From Enterococcus lemanii (GTDB lineage: Bacteria; Bacillota; Bacilli; Lactobacillales; Enterococcaceae): DNA of 64,000 nucleotides. The notes under the pieces were generated by a model. It saw only the letters and a program-made list of their open reading frames with translations. It ran no database searches and was not told the DNA's origin. Position numbers and translations under genes: made by a program. Within the stretch, counting starts at the first letter, position 1. Each line of letters opens with the position of its first letter. The stretch is taken from NCBI RefSeq assembly GCF_016909125.1, contig NZ_JAFBFD010000006.1:1-64000 (forward strand), in the 5' to 3' direction. Shown in pieces: positions 58,261 to 64,000 of this stretch.

Positions 58261-59117
58261 TATTTTATGTATTGAATACCAAGTCCGAGTAAGCCTGGAC
58301 CTGTGTGCACAACTAGGGCAGGGGAAATTGTTCCAAATAAGATTTCTTTTGCATGAGGAAAACGTTGCTCGACAACTTCTTTTAACCATTGACCTTCTTC
58401 AATTGAGCCACCTTGCGCCACGGCTATCCGAAAATCTTGGTGGTTCCCAATGAAATCAGCTGCTACTTCAACCATTTTTTCAATGCTTCTTTTTCTACCG
58501 CGTGTTTTTGCTACCGTGTAATAAATACCATCTTCATTACAAGATATCGTTGGGTTTAATTTTAATGCCGTTCCCACGATTGACGAGACGAGACCAATTC
58601 GGCCCCCTTTTTGTAAATACTCAAGAGTTGCCACATTAAATAAAACTTTATTTTGTACAATTTCTTTTTGAAGTTGGTGAATTAAAGCTTCCCATGGTGT
58701 TTCTTCAGCAATGAGTTCGGCTGCTCGAATTGCTTGTAAACCTGCTCCAATCCCAATACTTTTTGTGTCTAACACAAAAATGTCTAAGTCTTGCTCTTGT
58801 TCCCCTAGTAAGCGCAAAATATTATACGTGCCACTGAGTCCTGAAGAAATCGTTACAATTAATAATTTTTCATAGCCATCTGTTTTTATTTGCGTAAAAA
58901 TTTGTTCAATTGCCGCGCCATCTGGTAAAGAAGTCGTTGGTACTTCTTCGCTCAAGCGGGCATAAACTTCTTCTGGGAAAATATCAATCTTATCGGTATA
59001 CGTTTGATTTTTATAAATTATTTTTAAGGGAATCATATAAATTTGATATCGCTCCATAATTTCTTGCGGGACATCCGTTCCAGAGTCTACCAGTAAAGCA
59101 ATTTTATTTTTGTTCAT
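58260..59117 (-). CDS. DegV family fatty-acid-binding protein
   Basis: The 285-residue DegV-fold protein binds a fatty acid; relatives serve as FakB, the acyl carrier for fatty acid kinase. The family motifs are IALLVDSGTDVPQEIM (6-21), EVPTTSLPDGAAIEQIF (about 58-74), ITISSGLSGTYNILRLL near 90 and FNVATLEYLQKGGRIG near 158. Whether it is a FakB or another DegV paralogue cannot be told. It overlaps the DUF1836 gene by 14 bases, a pairing common in Bacilli. Confidence 0.9.
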   Translation of the reverse strand: MNKNKIALLVDSGTDVPQEIMERYQIYMIPLKIIYKNQTYTDKIDIFPEEVYARLSEEVPTTSLPDGAAIEQIFTQIKTDGYEKLLIVTISSGLSGTYNILRLLGEQEQDLDIFVLDTKSIGIGAGLQAIRAAELIAEETPWEALIHQLQKEIVQNKVLFNVATLEYLQKGGRIGLVSSIVGTALKLNPTISCNEDGIYYTVAKTRGRKRSIEKMVEVAADFIGNHQDFRIAVAQGGSIEEGQWLKEVVEQRFPHAKEILFGTISPALVVHTGPGLLGLGIQYIK

Positions 59118-59670
59118 TTTCTACACCTTCTTTTAAATATCGTGTTTCGATTTGAATCATTTTTTCAGCTAATAATTTGTTTGCAAAAGCGGTTGCTGCA
59201 CTTTGAGCAGCCAGTAATTTAATATTTGTGGCTTGCTCACTTGGTTTGCTAACCAAGCCCATTGCTTGTTGGCAAACAAGGTGAATGGCTTCTTCTTGTT
59301 TGTCACAATAAACGTTATAGGCATTACGAATTCCAATGACTTTCCCTTGAAATAAAATGCCATTTTTGATTTCATTAATGGTTAAAACTTGTTTTAATAG
59401 CGTAATTGCAATTAAAAAAGCGACATGTTTTTTCGTATAGCGTTTCTTTTTAGGAGCCGGAATCATACCATTTTTCACGTAATTATTTACCATTGAAGGC
59501 GTCAATAAAGAATGTTTATCCCGATGAATGACTGATGATAAATATTGATCAACTAAAGTAATTACTTGATCCATATAAAGTTCGATTTCGGGTAATTCTT
59601 CCCACCTAGGCAAGTGAAACAATAACAATGATTCGCCCCATTCAGCAATTTTTTCTTCTAAATTTTCCAA
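59104..59670 (-). CDS. DUF1836 domain protein
   Basis: The 188-residue DUF1836 protein contains a MerR-like helix-turn-helix-type segment (LLTPSMVNNYVKNGMIPAPKK, about 55-75) followed by KRYTKKHVAFLIAITLLKQVL. It may therefore bind DNA, although the family is uncharacterised. The start is TTG at 59670, five bases after AAGGGG (MENLEEKIAEWGESLLL). Longer readings include the SD. It is coupled to degV by a 14-base overlap. Confidence 0.85.
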   Translation of the reverse strand: MENLEEKIAEWGESLLLFHLPRWEELPEIELYMDQVITLVDQYLSSVIHRDKHSLLTPSMVNNYVKNGMIPAPKKKRYTKKHVAFLIAITLLKQVLTINEIKNGILFQGKVIGIRNAYNVYCDKQEEAIHLVCQQAMGLVSKPSEQATNIKLLAAQSAATAFANKLLAEKMIQIETRYLKEGVENEQK

Positions 59671-59817
59671 TTGAACCCCTTCTTTATTTATCATAATCAT
59701 TTAAACGAATTACAACAACTTCATTATCTAGTTATCAAAACTAGGTATAGTGTAACATGGAAAGTAGCGTTTGAAAAGTCATTCTTTTAAAAATCGCATT
59801 TACCAGTATCGTTTCTT

Positions 59818-59867
59818 AAAAAAAGCTCAAATCAAACAATCGCAACTGTTTGATTTGAGCTTTTTAA
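59818..59867 (-). terminator. Terminator of the former GH1 gene
   Basis: The arms AAAAGCTCAAATCAAACA and TGTTTGATTTGAGCTTTT form a strong hairpin seven bases beyond the stop codon of the GH1 remnant, with a U-run on the minus strand. Confidence 0.88.
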
Positions 59868-59873
59868 TTATTT

Positions 59874-60350
<477 letters not shown>

Positions 60351-60412
60351 CTCAAATACCGCTGTTTCAATTTTTTTATTTTTAATTGGTAGACACTCAG
60401 TAAATAAAATAG

Positions 60413-60438
60413 GCCTACTGGCAAGTGCGCCAGTAGGC
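60413..60438. repeat. Perfect GC-rich hairpin
   Basis: GCCTACTGGC and GCCAGTAGGC pair perfectly around a six-base loop. It lies upstream of the transposase remnant and may be an IS-end structure or a leftward terminator (CTATTTTATTT follows on the minus strand). AAGGAG and a four-codon reading frame (ATG AAA AAG TGT TAA) follow immediately on the plus strand. Confidence 0.6.
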
Positions 60439-60439
60439 A

Positions 60440-60628
60440 AGGAGTAAAAATGAAAAAGTGTTAAGGTTGTCTTATTGAATAAGACGGGGTTGTTGGTATG
60501 TATTAACTATAAGCAAACTTTTTGAATAATTTATGAAGATAAAATTTCTTTTTTCGTAAAATTCTCCCCTGGGAATCCGCCCGCCTACTTGAACCCTTGA
60601 CCAACCTCAAAGAAGCGGGCCCAACTCT
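60440..60628. other. Gene-free leader region upstream of the PTS operon
   Basis: No gene is seen. The stretch holds a short perfect hairpin (GTCTTAT/ATAAGAC, 60469-60485) and an AT-rich segment. A GC-rich patch follows (about 60565-60625) in which GCCCGC (60579-60584) can pair with GCGGGC (60615-60620). The patch lies just upstream of the sigma-54-like promoter, where an activator of the LevR/NtrC type would bind, so it may contain upstream activator sites. Confidence 0.4.
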
Positions 60629-60644
60629 TGGCTCAAGCATTGTT
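60629..60644 (+). promoter_or_regulatory. Sigma-54-like (-24/-12) promoter of the PTS operon
   Basis: TGGCTC-AAGCA-TTGTT matches the -24/-12 consensus TGGCAC-N5-TTGCW with one mismatch in each element. The GG and the -12 G are ten bases apart as required, but the -12 dinucleotide is GT rather than GC. It lies about 57 bases before the EIIB start. Mannose-class PTS operons are the main RpoN targets in this group. Confidence 0.5.
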
Positions 60645-60674
60645 TTCTCTTTCTGTTGCTTCTATACTTCAATT

Positions 60675-60688
60675 TGTAAACGATAACA
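60675..60688 (+). promoter_or_regulatory. cre-like site in the PTS operon leader
   Basis: TGTAAACGATAACA fits the cre consensus TGWAARCGYTWNCA except at one position. It lies between the promoter and the SD site of EIIB, where CcpA would act as a roadblock. Confidence 0.65.
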
Positions 60689-60701
60689 AAAAAGGAGTGT
60701 C

Positions 60702-61184
60702 ATGATTATGTCATTAGTATTAGCAAGAATCGATCAAAGATTAATCCACGGGATTGTCGTTACCCAGTGGGCAGGAGCAACGAAAGCCAAACGTTTGATG
60801 GTGGTCGATGATGAAATTAGTAAAGATGAAACACAAAAAGCAGCGATGCGTATGAGTAAACCGGCTGGAACAGGGATGTCAATTATTGATACTCAAACGG
60901 CCATTGATAATTTTAATGCGGGAAAATATGATAGCCACAATGTCTTTTTAGTTGTCCGTGAACCAGAAACACTTTTACAACTAGCAAAAGGTGGCGTTAA
61001 CATTCCAAAAGTAAACATTGGAATTATGTTTGATGGTGACGGTAAAAAAACGGTGAAGAAAATGGTCGCAGTCAATGAAAAAGAAATCGATGACTTAAAA
61101 GCGTTACAGTCGTTAGGAATTCCAGTTACTTTTCATTTTGTGCCAAATGATCCAGAAGAACCTTTAGAAACCTATATTAAATAA
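60702..61184 (+). CDS. PTS mannose-class EIIB component
   Basis: The 160-residue cytoplasmic EIIB receives phosphate from EIIA and passes it to the sugar. The signature ARIDQRLIHGIVVTQW (8-23) contains the phosphorylated histidine at about position 16. Later MRMSKPAGTGMSI and VNIGIMFDG fit the mannose/fructose/sorbose family. ATG codons at 60702 and 60708 are both possible after GGAG. It is the first gene of an EIIB-EIIC-EIID-EIIA operon; the sugar is unknown, but the GH13 gene fragment at its end suggests an alpha-glucoside. Confidence 0.92.
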   Translation: MIMSLVLARIDQRLIHGIVVTQWAGATKAKRLMVVDDEISKDETQKAAMRMSKPAGTGMSIIDTQTAIDNFNAGKYDSHNVFLVVREPETLLQLAKGGVNIPKVNIGIMFDGDGKKTVKKMVAVNEKEIDDLKALQSLGIPVTFHFVPNDPEEPLETYIK

Positions 61185-61205
61185 AAATAGAAAAGAAGTG
61201 AAAAA

Positions 61206-62000
61206 ATGGAATTTATTCAAGGAACACTCATTATCTTATTAGCTTTTTGGATTGTTATTGATCAACAAGGTCTAGTGGTAACAACTTGGTTCCCTATTAT
61301 GGTCGCTTTATTTGCGGGTATCATTATGGGCGATATGCACACAGCGATGGTCATCGGAGGAACTTTTCAACTTATGGCTTTAGGCGTCGCTAATATCGGC
61401 GGTTCTTCTGTACCAAATTGGGGGCTGGCCGCTTTAGTTGGAATCTATGTTGCGATTCGAACAACAGGGAATATTGAAGAAGCCAAAGCCGTTGCCCTCG
61501 CTGTTGGGGTCCCTGTTGGAATGTTAGGCATCCAGTTAGACGTTTTTGCAAAAATATTAAATTCTTACGTGGCGCAAAGTGCGCAAAAAGCATTAAACGC
61601 AGGAAATTTTAAAAAGATGAATCAAATTTTAGCAATTGGGCCTTTGATTTTTGGTCTATCAACGGCGATTCCAACTGCCCTATGTGTTATTTTTGGTGAT
61701 CGCATTGTCAGTGTCATCTTAAACATCGTTCCTCAGTGGTTTACTGATGGATTGTCCATTGCAGGTAGCATGTTACCAGTCGTCGGGATTGCTTTATTAC
61801 TACAAGTAATGCCAACCAAAAAATATTTGACCATGTTAATTTTAGGTTTTGTTTTTGCTGCTTATTTTAACTTACCGATTTTAGGCATTTCTTTAATTGG
61901 TTTTGCTCTTGCTTATTATTATTTTACTACTCAAATGAACAAACCGACCACTACAAACGGAACAGTTGCTTTTGATGAAGGAGATGATTTTGATGAATAA
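61206..62000 (+). CDS. PTS mannose-class EIIC component
   Basis: EIIC is one of two membrane subunits of the sugar channel. The 264-residue protein has many hydrophobic helices and the family segment MGDMHTAMVIGGTFQLMALG (about 41-60), with NIGGSSVPNWGLAALVG following. Its end overlaps the EIID start by eight bases, a typical coupling for membrane partners. Confidence 0.92.
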   Translation: MEFIQGTLIILLAFWIVIDQQGLVVTTWFPIMVALFAGIIMGDMHTAMVIGGTFQLMALGVANIGGSSVPNWGLAALVGIYVAIRTTGNIEEAKAVALAVGVPVGMLGIQLDVFAKILNSYVAQSAQKALNAGNFKKMNQILAIGPLIFGLSTAIPTALCVIFGDRIVSVILNIVPQWFTDGLSIAGSMLPVVGIALLLQVMPTKKYLTMLILGFVFAAYFNLPILGISLIGFALAYYYFTTQMNKPTTTNGTVAFDEGDDFDE

Positions 62001-62799
62001 CGACACAAAATTAACAAAAAAAGAGATTAATCAAGCTGCCATTCGTTATATGTTTAGTGCTTGTAATATTTTTAACTATCAAACGCAGCAAGGTCCTGCC
62101 GTTGTTTTTGGTTTAGAAAAAGCACTTCGTAAAATTTACCCAGATGACAAAGATTATATTGCTTCTTTAAATAACCACTACAAATACTTTAACACGACCA
62201 CTTGGATGGCTAACTTATTGCTAGGAGCAAGCTTAGCCATGGAAGAAAAAGACGGGGTCGATTCTTTAGAGGCCGTGCAAGCATTTAAGACCGGGATGAT
62301 GGGGCCACTTGCCGGAGTTGGTGATACTTTAATTTGGGTATTATACCCGACTATTATGGGTTCAATTGCGGCTTACATGGGGTTAGAAGGTAATCCAACT
62401 GGTGCGATAATTTGGTTATTATTAAACATTTTCTTTGTTTTTTTCCGAATCAAATTATTTTCAATTGGATACACGTCTGGTTTGAAACTCGTCACAACTT
62501 TGGGCGATAAATTATCCATTTTCACAGAAGCTGCGTCAATCATGGGATTAACGGTTGTTGGAGCGCTGATTCCTTCTGTTGTCAAAATGAACGTGGGACT
62601 CGTCTTTCAAACTGGTGAAGTTGAAATGCCGATCCAAACAGAAATTTTAGATAAAATCATGCCGGCTTTACTGCCCGTAATCTTAACTTTTATTATTTAT
62701 AAATTAATTGCCAATAAAAAAATGAAGGTCACAACCATTATTTTTTCCGTTATTGGACTGGCCTTAATTTTATCATTCTTTGGTATTTTGACAGTCTAA
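61993..62799 (+). CDS. PTS mannose-class EIID component
   Basis: EIID is the second membrane subunit. I start at ATG 61993 (MNNDTKLTKKEINQ, 268 residues), nine bases after AAGGAG; a TTG at 61966 would add nine residues and run through that SD site. Family features are FSACNIFNYQTQQGP (about 22-36), FNTTTWMANLLLGASLAMEE near 67 and FKTGMMGPLAGVGDTLIW near 97. Four or five helices fill the C-terminal half. Confidence 0.92.
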   Translation: MNNDTKLTKKEINQAAIRYMFSACNIFNYQTQQGPAVVFGLEKALRKIYPDDKDYIASLNNHYKYFNTTTWMANLLLGASLAMEEKDGVDSLEAVQAFKTGMMGPLAGVGDTLIWVLYPTIMGSIAAYMGLEGNPTGAIIWLLLNIFFVFFRIKLFSIGYTSGLKLVTTLGDKLSIFTEAASIMGLTVVGALIPSVVKMNVGLVFQTGEVEMPIQTEILDKIMPALLPVILTFIIYKLIANKKMKVTTIIFSVIGLALILSFFGILTV

Positions 62800-62843
62800 T
62801 AAAAACGTCACACTAAAAATCGGATGGATGAGGGAGAGTTATT

Positions 62844-63263
62844 ATGAGAAAAATTATTTTTGCTAGCCACCACCACTTAGCTAGTGGCTTGAAAGAAACA
62901 ATTGAATACATTGTACCAAATGGTGAAAAAATCACAGCGATTTCAGCTTACACAACGAATACTCCAGTCGAAGCTGAAATTAATGACGCCTTAAAAGATT
63001 TACAACCCGAAGATGAAGCGCTTGTTTTTACCGATTTATTAGGCGGTTCGGTTAACCAAGCTTTTACAAAATATTTAAATCAAGGCAACGTTCACGTTAT
63101 TGCGGGTATGAATGTTCCCGTTGTTTTAACGGTTTTACTTGGTTTAACCAAAGAAAAAACAACTAGCCAGCAAATTCAACAAGCCATCCTCGAAGGGCAA
63201 CAACAATTAGTTTATGTCAATGATTATTTTAAGCAACAAGAATTGGATGAGGATGACGAATGA
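62844..63263 (+). CDS. PTS mannose-class EIIA component
   Basis: The 139-residue EIIA takes phosphate from HPr. The phosphorylated histidine is most likely His9 in IIFASHHHLASGL, the position of the active histidine in the family. LVFTDLLGGSVNQAF (about 65-79) is the other hallmark. The tail is acidic. It overlaps the GH13 fragment by four bases, showing that the glycosidase belonged to the operon. Confidence 0.9.
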   Translation: MRKIIFASHHHLASGLKETIEYIVPNGEKITAISAYTTNTPVEAEINDALKDLQPEDEALVFTDLLGGSVNQAFTKYLNQGNVHVIAGMNVPVVLTVLLGLTKEKTTSQQIQQAILEGQQQLVYVNDYFKQQELDEDDE

Positions 63264-63685
63264 TGGCAAAAAAATGGTGGAAAAATAGCGTGGTCTACCA
63301 AGTCTATCCCCAAAGTTTTAAAGATTCTAACCATGATGGGATTGGAGATTTTCAAGGAATCATTGAAAAACTCCCCTATCTCGCTGAATTGGGAATCGAT
63401 GTGATTTGGTTGAATCCGATTTTTGAATCGCCTTTAATCGATAATGGTTACGATATTAGTGATTATACAAAAGTTTTACCTCAATACGGAAATTTGGCAG
63501 ATTTTAAAGAGTTGTTAGCCAAAGCACACCAAATGGGAATCAAAATAATTTTAGACTTAGTTGTAAACCATACAAGTGATCAGCACGAATGGTTCTTACA
63601 ATCAAAACAAAGTAAAGAGAATCCTTACGCCGATTTTTATATTTGGAAAGATCCAAAAGCTGATGGGTCAGCGCCAAATGATATG
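63260..63685 (+). pseudogene. 5' fragment of a GH13 alpha-glucosidase (oligo-1,6-glucosidase type)
   Basis: Only the first 140 or so residues of a roughly 550-residue GH13 glucosidase remain. They include WWKNSVVYQVYPQSFKDSN, HDGIGDFQGIIEKLPYL, the Ca-site-like region and conserved region I (DLVVNHTSDQHEWF, about 96-109). The catalytic aspartate and glutamate lay further on and are lost. At about 63686 the sequence switches into the C-terminal part of a transposase, and the GH13 frame stops a few codons later. The start may be 63260 or 63263. Confidence 0.87.
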
Positions 63686-63926
63686 GCAAATTGAGTTGTT
63701 TTTTAAGTATTTAAAACAAAATCTGACTATTAAACGACTTTATTCGCAAAGTGAACAAGGCGCGATGAATCAAGTGATTCTGACTTTGATCGCGACGTTG
63801 CTTACGTATTTAGTCAAGATTGAATTAAACACGACTGCCACCCTCTTTCAATTAAAAAGAGCCTTTCACTATCTAAAGTTTGAGTCTGTGAATCAGTGGC
63901 TCGATCAATTTCGTTCGAGTAGTTGA
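63686..63926 (+). mobile_element. 3' remnant of an IS4-family-like transposase gene
   Basis: About 79 codons encode a transposase C-terminus: WQIELFFKYLKQNLTIKRLY, then SQSEQGAMNQVILTLIATLL, then TYLVKIELNTTATLFQLKRA, then WLDQFRSSS and a stop. The W-IE-FFK-LKQ pattern is the YREK-like region of IS4-type DDE transposases. No upstream part of the transposase is present; its place is taken by the GH13 head. The right end of the element probably lies near the window edge (63927-64000), but I could not identify its inverted repeat. Confidence 0.8.
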
Positions 63927-64000
63927 TCAGTTAGATGTCGTTGTCACTTCTGTTTTAGTTGAATAATGGATAAAAATTTCTGGAAAAAGGTCATCCTCTG

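Overview
The window is low-GC Firmicutes DNA, most likely Enterococcus or a close relative in the Enterococcaceae. The support is gene content and order: a complete F1Fo ATP synthase operon, smpB-rnr-esterase-secG, the cggR-gap-pgk-tpiA-eno glycolytic block next to rpoN, rpoE delta, the mutS2-trxA-uvrC group, the walRKHIJ operon, ireB-ruvX-DUF1292, a Met T-box, and mannose-class PTS genes. Several protein sequences closely resemble E. faecalis proteins as I remember them. The species cannot be fixed from this window. Most genes lie on the minus strand.

Layout. 1-190: terminators and two tandem copies of an IS-end-like 20-mer. 188-6820: atpBEFHAGDC under one strong promoter. 6977-10895: tmRNA-binding SmpB, RNase R, a carboxylesterase and SecG. 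11040-16730: eno (own promoter), tpiA, pgk, gap and cggR, with a textbook CggR operator. 16781-18226: rpoN (sigma-54) and tRNA-Arg(CCG), followed by a gene-free stretch that looks like an integration scar. 18609-21748: YwlG, a predicted pyridoxine ECF S-component with pyridoxine kinase, RpoE delta and YwiB. 21861-26025: LipL-type lipoyl transferase, HD-domain dNTPase, HAD phosphatase, Nudix hydrolase, glyoxalase. 26078-37268: hydrolase plus NatAB-like ABC exporter, UvrC, TrxA, MutS2, CvpA, ZapA, RNase HIII and an FAD oxidoreductase. 37299-40804: metQ behind a T-box, a solitary ilvD with a CodY-like box, and a DUF59 protein. 40893-44738: an alpha-galactoside locus in decay (intact GH27, multiply broken GH4, intact AraC regulator). 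44897-52463: DUF1292, RuvX, IreB, a thioredoxin-like protein, Rex, an ABC-F ATPase, alanine dehydrogenase, a MerR/TipAS regulator and a ComK-like protein. 52543-59670: walRKHIJ, DegV, DUF1836. 59874-63926: carbohydrate and transposase debris around an intact mannose-class PTS operon.

Most of the window is core metabolism and cell-envelope control. Central carbon control is visible at several points: CggR on glycolysis, a Rex-like site on rex, CcpA cre sites before the ComK-like gene and the PTS operon, and a sigma-54-like promoter on the PTS operon, with rpoN in the same window. The accessory interest lies in gene decay. The GH4 galactosidase has lost its start codon and carries two in-frame stops. 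A GH1 glycosidase tail is fused to a transposase head, and a GH13 glycosidase head is fused to a transposase tail. These two scars bracket the PTS operon, which suggests IS-associated deletions trimmed a sugar-uptake island.

I found no CRISPR array, complete prophage, rRNA operon, defence system, complete IS element or clearly novel multi-gene system. All start-site choices, promoters and motifs were read by eye and none has been computed or searched.
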